A DNA stretch of 64,000 nucleotides from Ciona intestinalis. Taxonomy: Eukaryota; Chordata; Ascidiacea; Phlebobranchia; Cionidae. Made by a program: the position numbers and the translations under genes. Below the pieces are notes generated by a model. It saw only the letters and a program-made list of their open reading frames with translations. It was not told where the DNA came from and ran no database searches. This document shows, piece by piece, positions 13,601 through 23,363 of this stretch (within the stretch, counting starts at the first letter, position 1; each line of letters opens with the position of its first letter). The stretch lies in assembly GCF_000224145.3 (NCBI RefSeq), contig NC_020177.2:1414694-1478693 (forward strand), read 5' to 3'.

Positions 13601-16600
13601 ATAAAAATTACCATAAAAAGTGACTATAAAAATAAGAACTCAATAAATAAACTTTTTTTTTTTATTCACAACAAAAGATTGTTTTAAATCAAACAGATAT
13701 TTGTCATATTTTGTTTTTATCGTATACAAGGCTATTTGTCATATTATAAAGTGAATATAAAAAATTGAACAGTTCAAATGAATAAATTTAACTTATTTAC
13801 TCTTGCATGGTAGGTAGAGCAGTTATGTTCAAAAGTAACTTTGTGGGTGGTTGTTAGGGTTTTTTAAATTATTAAATACAAGTCTGACAATTTCAAACAC
13901 TATTCTTCTGTTTCGTAAACCTTGTGTCCACTTACGAGTTACTAAAAAAATGAATGAATGTAACTTAATTTATTCTTGCATGGTCAGAAAACGACAGTTG
14001 TTATGATGGGTGTCCTGTTCCATACACCTCGTGTCAGCTTTCGAGTTACCATGTATGTTACTTTGTGGGTGATTATTTTTTCATTTTTTTGTGGCTGATA
14101 ATTTTGACAACCCATTAGTGACCACTGGGTTGAAGCAATTACAGTTAAGTGTCTTGCCCAAGGACACATACGCCCACAATGGTAGCAATGACGAGTTTTA
14201 AACCCATTACCCCTGGATTGGAGGCAGGTTCGCTAACCAACTGTGCTACAGAGCCGAAAAATAGTATGGGTTATGTCATTATCAGCTTTGTATTTATAAA
14301 GTCATCTTACAGTTAAACCTGCTATACAAATACGAGTAGTGCATTTTCTCAGTAATAATTGGTATAACAATACAACAACTGGTTTACCAAAACATTGTTA
14401 AATCTTAAGAAAATAAACCTTGTGTTTTGATTTCTTAAATAAACTTAAACTTTATGTGGCAGTTGTCAGTTAAGTTAAGTAGTCACTTTTTTATGCGACA
14501 CTTACTCAAGCAGCTTTTACCAATAGCCTGTTTTTAATGACTGTTGGTTTTTATTGACTCGTTAGCCTGTTTTTAATGAAATTTTTGATTTTTGGTCAAT
14601 AAATAAATGTAACTTACTTTATCCTCGCATGACCGGAAAACAACAGTCGTTAAACACGAGTGTTTTGCTGCTAATTCTCTTTTTTTTCTCTGTGTTATTC
14701 TTCGTTACTGTATTCAAAAAAGTTAATGTAATTTTATGGTATTTTAATATAATGTTATTTCTATCTTTAGTTACGGATTCTGCAACAGTTAAGCGCATCG
14801 AAAAATCCAGATTCAATAAATTCTGAAAATCGTAAGTTCAATCTGATATTTATAATAATAACTTTATTTGTCTCTTCGATTACGGTAGCGAAGATTTAAA
14901 AATATTTGAAAAGGAGATACAGGATATTCCGACAAAACGACAGTTCTTAAAACATGCTTAATGTTAAAAACATTTTTACATTTACCTGGAAAAAAATTTC
15001 AATGTCATTTGTCCAATAATACACAAGAGTGATTTTAAGGAGTTTTTTAATAAACTCCAAAAAATGATAAATCGTTCGTTCACCCTACCCACTGGGGGTA
15101 GCTTCCAGCGTTCCCAACCCCCTAAGTAACACTTAACAGTAATTGCTCCAACCCAGTGGTCACTAATGAGCCATTGGCACTGTGGCATAGTGGTTAGCGC
15201 CCCTGTCTCTAACCCAGAGGTAATGGGTTCAAGGCTTGTTGCTGCTACCTTTGGGGGGGTATGTGCCATTGGGCAAGACACTAAATGGCAATTTCTCCAA
15301 CTATTGGTCACTAATGCTTTGATTAAATTGTGCAATATTAAGAGAAACAAAAAAATAACAATCACCCACGAAGTTAGATTCATGTTAACTTGTAATTTGG
15401 CACAAGGTGTGTGAAACAGAACGCATGCGTTTAGCGACTTTCATTGCCTGCCAAGTGAGGATAAACCAAGTTACTTTCATTTAAGTGCTAACATTTTTTC
15501 TAATGAAAACAAAGACCCAATAAAAACTGTTCTTTAGATGATGGAGAAAATTCACATGATACGAGTGCGTCATCACATGATACAGTTGATTCACGTGAAT
15601 CAAATGATGTAAAACTTAGTGATAACTTCAGACCCATACAACAATTAAACGGGAGAATTGTTTCTGCATACTATGATATTGGTAAAAGCATTTGGTATTA
15701 ATAAATTGTTTTTATATAAAGTACGTTTTTATAAACACATTATAATAGCTTCAGTAACTCGACTGTGGGCATGGGAGTGACAACCAGCACCCTCACAAAG
15801 CGGTTAGCTCGCCTACCTGTAACCCAGACGTAATGGGTTCAAGGCTCGTTGCTGCTACCATTGTGAGCATGTGTGTTCTTGGGAAAGACACTTAACGACA
15901 ATTGCTTCAACCCAATGGTAACTAATGGGTTGTCCAAATTATCAGTCAAAAGAACAAAAAATGAAAAAAATAAAAAATCAAATCACCCACAAAGTAACAT
16001 ACGTGGTAACTGATAAGCTGACTTGAGGTGTATAAAACAGAACACCCGTGTTTAACAACTGTTGTTTTTCTTCCCCGCATGGATAAAGTAAGTTACATTT
16101 ATTCATTCACATTCAATATATTGTTTCTTATATAATGAACATTTTAGTAAATGCAACCCACTACAATAGCTTTAACAACTCGACTGTGAGCATGGAAGTG
16201 GCAACCATGGATAAGCCACTTAAGTTCCCACCCACGAGGATATAAATGACCAAATCAACCAAAAGTCATGTCTGCTTATCTACACTCTACAATAGCTTCA
16301 GCAACTCGACTGTGGGCATGGGAGTGGCAACCATGGATAAGTCACTCAAGTTCCCACCCACGAGGATATAAATGACCAAATCAACCAAAAGTCATGTCTG
16401 CTTATCTATACACTGCAATAGCTTCAGCAACTCGACTGTGAGCATGGGAGTGGCAACCATGGATAAGTTACTTAAGTTCCCACCCACGAGGATATAAATG
16501 ACCAAATCAACCAAAAGCCATGTCTGCCTATCTATACACTGCAATAGCTTCAGCAACTCGACTGTGAGCATGGGAGTGGCAACCATGGATAAGTTACTTA

Positions 16601-19600
16601 AGTTCCCACCCACGAGGATATAAATGACCAAATCAACCAAAAGCCATGTCTGCCTATCCACACACTGCAATAGCTTCAGCAACTCGACTGTTAGCTCGGG
16701 AGTGGCAACCATAAATAAGTCACTCTAGTTCCCACCCACGAGAATATACACACATATTTTTATCTAAACTTTTTATTTTTTACAGATGTTGCAAAAAGCA
16801 ATTCTACACATGGTTGGAGATACAAAAATGAAGGTTTGTTTTATTTTATCATAAAAGCTTTGTTTTTCTATTTTAATTTATTATTATTATTATTAATAAT
16901 AATAACTTCTATTTTTTACAGATTATTTCAAAATTTTTACAAATTGATTTAAAATTTTTACAAATTAACTTAAATTTTTTACAAATTAATTAAAATTTTT
17001 TACAAATTAGTTTAAAGTTTTTACAAATTAATTTAAAGTTCTTACAAATAAATTTAATTTTTTTACAAATAAATTTAATTTTTTTTACAAATTAATTTAA
17101 TTTTTTTTACAAATTAACTTAAATTTTTTACAAATTAATTTAAAGTTTTTGCAAAGTGTTATAACACAGCATTTAGCATATACACCCAATGTTTAAACCT
17201 ATAACAATATTTTATAAAATGTCAAACTACAAAAATAGTTGGTTGTGATAAGATTGTCCATATTTTCATTTTCATTTTTCGTTGAAACAAAAACAAAATA
17301 AAACCCAATTTTTTTGTAATAAAGAAATGTTAAACAATTATTCTTTTTTTCTTTCTAAAGTTTTATTCTAATGTTGAATAAATAGCAATGTATTTTTTGT
17401 TTAATAATTAATTTATATATATACAGTTTTTTTAAATTTAGGAAACCATTTTTTAATTTATATTCAAAAGTTTTGTTTTGCGGTTAATCTAATACAAATG
17501 TGTTTTTTTGTTTAAATATTAAAAGTTAATTTATTAAAACAGTGTTTTTAAACTCTGAAAAACATTTTTTAACTTTAAACATCTTTTTTAATTTTTTGGA
17601 CCCTCTTTTTACATTTTTTAAATGTGTTTTTATTTTACATTTTTTTATTGTAAACAAGTTTTTCACATTAACAGGTCCTAGAAGTTGGCTTGCAGAGTAT
17701 TCCACGTGTAATGGCAACAAACAATCACCAATTAATCTCATTTCAACCATCAGTGAATCAGATGAAGTTCATGGTTTAGAATTCTCTTCTTCCTACAATA
17801 AACCTGCTTCTGGATTTCTTGAAAATAATGGACATACCGGTAAGTCTCACTGAGTGTAACCTATTTATCCTTAAAAACGTATTTAAAACAAACCGTTATT
17901 TTGTATCTCTCCATGTGTAGAATTGCTTTTTGCAACATCTGTAAAAAATAAAAGTTTAGATAAAAATATATGTGTGTATATCCTCGTGGGTGGGAACTTG
18001 AGTGACTTATCATGGTTGCCACTCCCATGCCCACAGTCGAATTAGTGAAGTGGGGCCGAAAAACAACAGTTGTTATAACACGGGTGTTCTGTTTCATACA
18101 CCTCATGCCTGCGAGATTTTTTATTCTTTGTGGGTGAGGTCCTTGTCAAGGACCTAAGATTTAGGCTATAGGATTTTACCCATTACCCTAACACCTGGAA
18201 AGCCCATTTAAGTCTTTCATGAATGAATGAAATAATAAATGTAATGTAACGTATTTATTCTGGCGTAGCCGGAAAACGACAGTCATTATAACACGGGTGT
18301 TTTTATACACCTTGCGACAGCTTACGAGTTACCATGTATGTTACTTCATGGGTGATTATATTTTTTATGTATGGCTGATAATTTGGACAACCCATTTGTG
18401 ACCACTGGGTTGGACAATTGCTGTTAGGTGTCTTGCCCAAGGACACATACACCCCCAATGGTAGCAGCGACGAGTCTTGAACTCACTACCTCTGGGTTCA
18501 AGGCAGCGCAGTAACCACTTTGCAACGGCGCGGACAAATTCAGTTCCCTTTTCCAGTAATGTTTGAGATTGACGAGCACCTTGAGTTAACTTTCAACGAG
18601 AACGATCGCTTGTTTCAAGTTGAACAACTCCACTTCCACTGGGGGGCAGCAACGAGTGACGGGGATACGAAATTAAAAGTCACCGGGGGTTCAGAACATA
18701 CGGTGGACCAGAAACATTTTCCAATTGAGGTATTTGTTGTGTTTTAGTAGGGCTGTGAATTGCAATTAGGACGCAAATAATCCACATGTGAATTGCTATT
18801 ATGTCATGATCAATTGCTAGGTCAAACAATCGCTATTATGATGCAATGAATCTACTTGTGAAAGCCTGCTATTTCGTAATAAACAGGCTGCTTGGCTGAG
18901 GGAAACATTTAAGTTGTGTATTACGCCAATATAATGTTGCAAAACTAGTCACCTTGCGGTATTAACAATCGAAATTGACATTCACTCAAAATTCATTCAC
19001 TCAAAATTCATTCACTCAAAATTCATTCACTCAAAATTCATTTACTCAAATTTCATTCACTCAAAATTCATTCACTCAAAATTCATTTACTCAAACTCAA
19101 AATTCATTTACTCAAAAAAGTAAATGACTGGATTTTGGGTGATTAAATTTTGAGTGAATAAGTTTTGAGTGAATGAATTTTGAGGGAATGAATTTTGAGT
19201 AAAAAAACATTATAAATTAACCATCCATCATCAGATGCACATCGTGCACACGAACATCTCCCCGGATGACCCGGACACAGATGAAGAAGATCGGATGTTA
19301 GAAGATCAGTTCGGAGTACTCGGTGTCTTCTTTGAGATCGCAGAAGATGGAATTACGGAAACGGCGGACACAACTTTGGGAATGATCACTGACATGCTGC
19401 ATAAAGTTAAATATAAAGGTGAATTTCACTTTTGTTGTTATTTTTATTAAATTTTTTTATTTATCTTTTCAATTACAGTAGTGAAGGTATAAAAAGATTT
19501 TGAACGAAAAGACAGGATCTAAGGACAAAACAACAGTTGTTAAAACACGCAATGGATAAAAAGTGCGGGAAAGAATGTCAGTTAAAAAGCGTGGCTGTTG

Positions 19601-22600
19601 CACCAAAACTATCTTTAAAACACAATATTTGTATAATATATATTAACTTTATTTCTCTTTTCGATTACGGTAGCGAAGAATTAGAAATATTTTAAGCAAA
19701 ATGACAGAATATAGCGACAAAACAACAGTTGTTAAAACTCGCTTACAGTTAAAAGCATATTTACATTTAATTGAAAAAAAAACGTGGTCGCTAAACCTAG
19801 CAGACAATCGAGCCATTAATGTTTTTCTGTATTTTCAGATAACAGTGTTCGTATGGATACCGGGCCAATATTATTGGATTTATTGCCACAAAATAAAACA
19901 TATTATCGATACATGGGATCTCTTACTACCCCACCATGCACAGAAGCTGTTCAATGGACTGTGTTTTATCATTCAATTCCTGTGTCTAAAGAACGAGTGA
20001 GTTAACTACAATTTTTTGCATGGTAACTATTATACGCGTAAATATTCGCATTTTTACTCGCAAGAACAAAGTGAACACGCATAACGTCGTAAAAGTCTAG
20101 TATTTTTGGGGTATTATTTTTACAGTTTTTGGTTGGTAATAGCACAATAAAGTATCAAAATGAATGACTGAATGTAACTTACTTTATCCTCGCGTGGCCG
20201 GAAAACGACAGTCGTTATCACACGGGTTTAACACCTAGTGCCAGCTTACGAGTTACCATGTATGTTACTTTGTAGGTGATCATTATTTTTTTCATGTATT
20301 GCTGATAATTTGGACAAACCATCAGTGAACAACTNNNNNNNNNNNNNNNNNNNNNNNNNNNNNNNNNNNNNNNNNNNNNNNNNNACTACCCATCAGTGAC
20401 CACTGGGTTGGAGCAATAGTCGTTAAGTGTCTTGCCCAAGGACACTTAGCGCCCACGATGGTAGCAACGTCGAGCCTTGAACCCATTACCTCTGGGTTAC
20501 AGGCAGGCGCGCTAACCACTATGCTACGGCGCCGACCAAATAAATTATGTTATATATGCGTAAGTATTCGCATATTTACTCACAAAAACACTGTTAACAT
20601 ACATACCGTCATAAAATTCCAATCTTTTCGGGGTATCATTTTTACAGTTTAAGTTGGTAATAGCACAATAAAGTATAAAAACTTATTTTATAAGCTAGGT
20701 TTAACAATATTGCGCTAAAGTGAGCTAACTCAATGTTGATACGCGCATAAACCGATGGGCGATGACCATGCAAAAAAAACCAACAGCGAACTACCAAAGA
20801 CGACTTTATGCGAGTAGCTATTCGCATAAACATTTTACCTTTAAAAAGGGTATTTATTTTAGCATCGTGGGCAATGACAGTCAGTATAACATGGGTGTTC
20901 TGTTTCATACACCTCATGCGACCTGACGAGTTACCATGTATGTAATTTTTAGTGAGCTTTTTTCATAATTTTTTATGTTTATATTGAAATAACAATTTGT
21001 AATTCTTCTTCATTTGTTGTTTTATTTATGTTTCTACAGATATTTTTAAGAAAATAAATTAAAAAATGATTTGTTTAAACTTATTAAAAGAGTCTGTGTT
21101 AAAAAAGTAAAAAAAAAAATTTTGCAAAAAATGACGAAATATTTTATTTCAGTTGCTTGAATTTCAAAACTTATTTAAAGTTGAGGAAAATGAAATAACT
21201 CCTTTAAGCAACACAAAGCAATTATCACAAACCAGTAAGGTTTTTTCATATTATCTAACTTTGTATTAGGCTATTAAAGATTTAAATGTAACTTACTTTA
21301 TCCTCACGAGGCCAGAAAAACGACACTTGTTATAACACGGGTGTTCTGTTTCATACACCTTGTGCCAGCTTACGAGTTACCAAGTATGTTAATTTGAGAG
21401 TGAAAATAGTTTTTTGTTTTTTTATGTGTGGCTGATAATTTGGACAACCCATTAGTGACCACTGGGTTGGAGCAATTGCTGTTAAGTGTTTTATAGGTAT
21501 AGTTATGTTAGTTTTGATTAATTTTTACTAAATGTTTTGGTATGTTTTTATGTAAACATTAACAATGGTTATAACACAAGTGTTCTGATTCATACACCAT
21601 GTGTCTGCTTAATTTAAAATATTTTTATATTAGAAAAATACATCAATATTTTAAAAAACAATTCTTATCAAAAAAGTGTTCAAAAAATTTTTTTTTTGTA
21701 ATCTGTTGCTCCTAATTTTTTTTTTATTTTTTTTATTAAACTTTAATTTAAAAAAAAATTTCAGACACCCAAGATCTTTACATCAGCGGAAACTATCGAC
21801 CCGTGCAAACATACGATGGGAGGATCGTTCTACTTCATGTGGATCATACTGTTGGTGCGTTGTGTTGGTATTTGACAGTGAGCATGAGGTGTATCAATAC
21901 ACCATGTGTGTCTGGTGTATAAGAAGACACCCATGTTATAACTCGACAGTGAGCATGAGGTTTATGAATACACCATGTGTGTCTGGTGTATAAGAAGACA
22001 CCCATGTTATAACTCGACAGTAAGCATGAGGTGTATGAATAAACCATGTGTGTCTGGTGTAAAAAGACACCCATGTTATAACTCAACAGTGAGCATGAGG
22101 TGTATGAATACACCATGTGTGTCTGGTGTAAAAAGACACCCATGTTATAACTCGACAGTGAGCATGAGGTGTATGAATACACCATGTGTGTCTGGTGTAA
22201 AAATACACCCATGTTATAACTCAACAGTGAGCATGAGGTGTATGAATACACCATGTGTGTCTGGTGTATAAGAAGACACCCATGTTATAACTCGACAGTA
22301 AGCATGAGGTGTATGAATAAACCATGTGTGTCTGGTGTAAAAAGACACCCATGTTATAACTCAACAGTGAGCATGAGGTGTATGAATACACCATGTGTGT
22401 CTGGTGTATAAAAAGTCACCCATGTTATAACTCGACAGTGAGCATGAGGTGTATGAATACACCATGTGTGTCTGGTGTAAAAATACACCCATGTTATAAC
22501 TCAACAGTGAGCATGAGGTTTATGAATACACCATGTGTGTCTGGTGTATAAAAAGTCACCCATGTTATAACTCGACAGTAAGCATGAGGTGTATGAATAA

Positions 22601-23363
22601 ACCATGTGTGTCTGGTGTATAAGAAGACCCCCCTGTTATAACTCAACAGCGAGCATGAGGTGTATGAGAATACACCATGTGTGTCTGGTGTAAAAAGACA
22701 ATCATGTTATAGCTCAACAGTGACCATTCTAACAATCATTTTATTACAGTTGTTGAAACAGGACCAGACATTTTACAACTTGTGTTATGGACCATTGCTG
22801 GCATAGCGGTTTTTGCAGCTTTGCTTTCAATTATTGTTTGTTGCAAGAATAAACAGAAAAAACCTAAAGACCAATATTCTGCCAAGTATCAAATAGGTGA
22901 TCTATATGAATGTAACTTATTTATCCCCTCGTACCTGGAAAATGACAGTCGTTATAACACTGGTGTTCTGTTTTATACACCTCGTTTCAGCTTGTTACCA
23001 AGTAGGTTACTTTGTGGGTGATCATTTTGGGATTTGTTTTTTTGGATGCTGATAATTTGGACAACCCATTAGTGACCACTGGGTTAAAGCAATTGCTGTT
23101 AAGTGCACTGTCCAAGGACACATACGCCCACAATGGTAGCAGCGACGAGTCTTGAACACATTACCTTTGGGTTAAGGCAAATGTGCCAATCACTTTACCA
23201 TGACGTCAGACGTTGAAAATATCCTCTCAAAAATAATTTACCCACAAAGTTGTATACAATAACTGTTATACTGTATAGCAGACAAAACATGGTTCCTTTC
23301 AAGTCACACTTATAACTCAATTTATTTGTAGGAAAGCAAGATGAAGATGTTATATCAGTGTGA
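1334..23363 (+). CDS. tandem double-domain alpha-carbonic anhydrase, type I membrane protein
   Basis: Seventeen exons joined by phase: 1334-1388, 1450-1488, 2609-2776, 3046-3206, 5109-5268, 10286-10443, 14771-14831, 15538-15681, 16786-16833, 17675-17839, 18557-18729, 19235-19418, 19839-19996, 21153-21234, 21765-21854, 22750-22896, 23332-23363. All introns are GT-AG and the sum is 2025 nt, 674 residues. Seen: a signal peptide (1-20), CA domain 1 (about 24-310), CA domain 2 (about 320-610), one membrane span (623-645) and a short basic tail ending ISV. Zinc ligands are His115/117/143 and His412/414/446; proton-shuttle-type His86 and His385, Glu130/433 and Thr225/536 are present. Cys43/Cys228 and Cys343/Cys539 match the disulfide of extracellular CAs. 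Family knowledge: reversible CO2 hydration. Both domains should be active outside the cell or in a secretory lumen. The tail end could bind a class II PDZ domain (inference). The start is the first ATG before the hydrophobic leader. Confidence 0.93.
1928..2575. mobile_element. TIR element (TAGGGTGGGGGAAGATGG family), split by a hAT insertion
   Basis: The left end TATAGTGGGGTGGGGGAAGA and the right end GGTGTCCCATTCTCCTCCAC are inverted relative to each other, as in the many intact copies of about 190 bp elsewhere (for example 7534-7726 and 57600-57796). Inside lie the family landmarks AAACCGTATCCTCACG and AATTGTTTAAAACATGATCA. The element is interrupted at 2025-2472. Elements end in TATA, suggesting a TA target, but the superfamily is not settled. 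It lies in intron 2 of the carbonic anhydrase gene. Confidence 0.8.
2025..2472. mobile_element. non-autonomous hAT-like element with perfect 8-bp target duplication
   Basis: The ends TAGGGATGCACATAACAGAA and TTCTGTAATGTGCATCCCTA are inverted repeats. The same octamer TCCTCACG stands on both sides (2017-2024 and 2473-2480). TAGGGATGCAC-type ends with 8-bp duplications are typical of hAT transposons. No transposase frame is visible in its 448 bp. It interrupts the element at 1928-2575. Confidence 0.88.
3280..3465. repeat. two tandem copies of a 91-bp unit
   Basis: AACATCTGCTGATCATGAGT occurs at about 3303 and 3394. Each unit also holds an inverted pair, TTACTGTC and GACAGTAACTTGG, so each copy can form a hairpin. 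It lies in intron 4 of the carbonic anhydrase gene, just after exon 4. Confidence 0.8.
4640..4835 (-). repeat. dispersed repeat, CGATTACGGTAGCGAAGA family
   Basis: On the - strand this family reads CTCTTCGATTACGGTAGCGA, then GACAAAACAACAGTTGTTAA, then AAGCGTGGTCGCTACACCTA. Further copies lie at 8405-8475(+), 9975-10125(-), 14850-14965(+), 19455-19610(+), 19635-19825(+), 26615-26835(+), 31965-32150(+), 32485-32660(+), 48955-49110(-), 62745-62850(+) and 63205-63265(-). It is a short non-coding element of unknown class. Confidence 0.75.
4848..6205 (-). repeat. cluster of SINE copies in carbonic anhydrase intron 5
   Basis: Three reverse copies (about 4848-5045 truncated, 5318-5610, 5748-6025) and a further tail (6025-6205). 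The first ends 60 bp before exon 5; the second starts about 50 bp after that exon's donor. Confidence 0.8.
6244..6425 (+). repeat. dispersed repeat, TCTCTTCGGTCACAATAACA family
   Basis: It shares GTTAAAACACG and an AAAACAACAGTTGTTAAAAC core with the family at 4640, but its ends differ (CTTCGGTCACAATAACAAAG; AAAGGCGTGACCATTACACC). Other copies lie at 30030-30215(+) and 29215-29365(-). Confidence 0.7.
6455..10285. repeat. rest of carbonic anhydrase intron 5: packed repeats
   Basis: A SINE head (6460-6595, +) is joined directly to half of a TAGGGTGGGG TIR element (6595-6667). Then come reverse SINE pieces (6835-7215), an intact TIR element (7534-7726), a degenerate copy (8480-8660), a hAT-like element (8680-8998), forward SINE bodies and tails (9225-9415, 9695-9975) and SINE tails at 10130-10275, which end about 10 bp before the exon 6 acceptor. 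No gene is seen. Confidence 0.7.
8680..8998 (-). mobile_element. hAT (Charlie-like) non-autonomous element, copy A
   Basis: The - strand starts near CAGTGGTTCTTAAAC, an end typical of Charlie-type hAT elements. It keeps a 70-codon open frame (8973-8761) beginning [11 protein letters not shown] and ending VDFDW. Copies at 44890-45160 and 33452-33675 share it. Confidence 0.6.
10444..10900. repeat. T-rich low-complexity tract with small tandem units
   Basis: Starts immediately after exon 6. TATTTTTTATTCAGG recurs several times at 10758-10865. Open frames here reflect composition only. Confidence 0.8.
11222..11373. mobile_element. small hAT-like element, CAGTGGCGCAGCCAG ends
   Basis: Inverted ends CAGTGGCGCAGCCAG and CTAGCTGTGCCACTG. 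Flanks TATACATG (11214-11221) and TATACACG (11374-11381) match at 7 of 8 positions, consistent with an aged 8-bp target duplication. Same family as 46600-46743. Confidence 0.75.
11395..11720. repeat. three tandem copies of a unit of about 90 bp
   Basis: TATGCACATTCTAT recurs at about 11457, 11552 and 11640, with CCAACATTGT before it and GGGACCTGAGATTT-type text after. Diverged, non-coding. Confidence 0.7.
11870..14770. repeat. downstream half of carbonic anhydrase intron 6: SINEs and TIR elements
   Basis: SINEs lie at 11870-12060(-, truncated), 12455-12755(-, full), 12853-13025(+, internally deleted) and 13955-14255(-, full). A TAGGGTGGGG-type TIR element lies at 13155-13350. An inverted pair built on ACAATTTTTGTTGTGAATGA and ATTCACAACAAAAGATTGTT lies at about 13500-13700. 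A SINE tail at 14600-14665 stands about 100 bp before exon 7. Confidence 0.7.
15170..15480 (+). repeat. tRNA-derived SINE, full copy in carbonic anhydrase intron 7
   Basis: The head has GTGGCATAGTGGTTAGCGCC and GGGTTCAAGGCTTG; the tail ends GAGGATAAACCAAGTTACTT, 58 bp before exon 8. Confidence 0.85.
15744..16740 (+). repeat. 126-bp tandem repeat with a SINE inserted in its first unit
   Basis: AATAGCTTCAGCAACTCGAC-type unit starts lie at 15744, 16164, 16291, 16417, 16542 and 16669, a period of about 126 bp. The first unit is cut after GGGAGTGACAACC at 15786 by a forward SINE (about 15786-16105). The array ends about 45 bp before exon 9 and fills intron 8. Confidence 0.85.
16915..17160. repeat. 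AT-rich tandem repeat of about 20 bp
   Basis: About twelve variants of TTTTTTACAAATTAATTTAA in intron 9. Simple, non-coding. Confidence 0.8.
17875..18045 (-). repeat. inverted, diverged copy of carbonic anhydrase exon 9 with both splice sites
   Basis: The - strand of 18045-17875 matches + strand 16690-16860: repeat text, a TTTTTTACAG acceptor, ATGTTGCAAAAAGCAATTCT, then a diverged CACATGG-AGATACAAAA stretch and a GGTTTGTTTT donor. The pseudo-exon is about 17895-17938. It sits in intron 10, opposite to the gene. Confidence 0.85.
18230..18535 (-). repeat. SINE abutting the exon 11 acceptor
   Basis: Full reverse copy whose GGCGC head ends near 18532, leaving about 24 bp (including TTCCCTTTTCCAG) before exon 11 at 18557. 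The insertion must have spared or supplied the branch site. Confidence 0.82.
18975..19205. repeat. 15-bp array followed by its inverse
   Basis: CATTCACTCAAAATT recurs about nine times at 18980-19115. Then 19115-19200 holds the complementary TTTTGAGTGAATGAA units. Together they can form a large hairpin about 30 bp before exon 12. Confidence 0.85.
19635..19838 (+). repeat. dispersed repeat forming the 3' end of intron 12
   Basis: A CGATTACGGTAGCGAAGA-family copy runs from 19650 to GAGCCATTAATG at 19820, a few bases before the pyrimidine stretch of the exon 13 acceptor (19838). A second copy lies at 19455-19610. Confidence 0.7.
20026..20860. mobile_element. TIR element with CATGGTAAC and GGGTA ends, split by a SINE
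   Basis: 20026-20160 and 20540-20860 hold text shared with 56193-56602 (cytosine-poor GCGTAAATATTCGCAT stretches, TTGATACGCGCATAAACC). A reverse SINE at 20163-20535, itself broken by the gap at 20335-20384, separates them. The repeated AATAGCACAATAAAGTATAA at both sides hints at internal duplication. Confidence 0.55.
20335..20384. other. assembly gap, 50 N
   Basis: Run of N inside a SINE in intron 13; likely a placeholder length. Confidence 0.99.
21283..21495 (-). repeat. truncated SINE in carbonic anhydrase intron 14
   Basis: Reverse tail and body, about 48 bp after the exon 14 donor; the head is missing. Confidence 0.8.
21876..22735 (+). repeat. 71-bp minisatellite array in carbonic anhydrase intron 15
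   Basis: About twelve copies of a 71-bp unit: GTGAGCATGAGGTGTATGAA, TACACCATGTGTGTCTGGTG, TATAAGAAGACACCCATGTT, ATAACTCGACA. The array begins about 21 bp after the exon 15 donor and ends about 15 bp before the exon 16 acceptor, so it is almost the whole intron. Frames through it are open but rotate because 71 is not a multiple of 3. Confidence 0.95.
22903..23205 (-). repeat. SINE starting 6 bp after the exon 16 donor
   Basis: The donor GTGATC at 22897 is followed at once by TATATGAATGTAACTTATTT, the reverse SINE tail. Full copy ending at GACGTCAG. Confidence 0.82.

Noticed and set aside
21876..22735. CRISPR-like array of direct repeats
   Set aside because: Units are contiguous without unique spacers and lie in a eukaryotic intron; it is a minisatellite.
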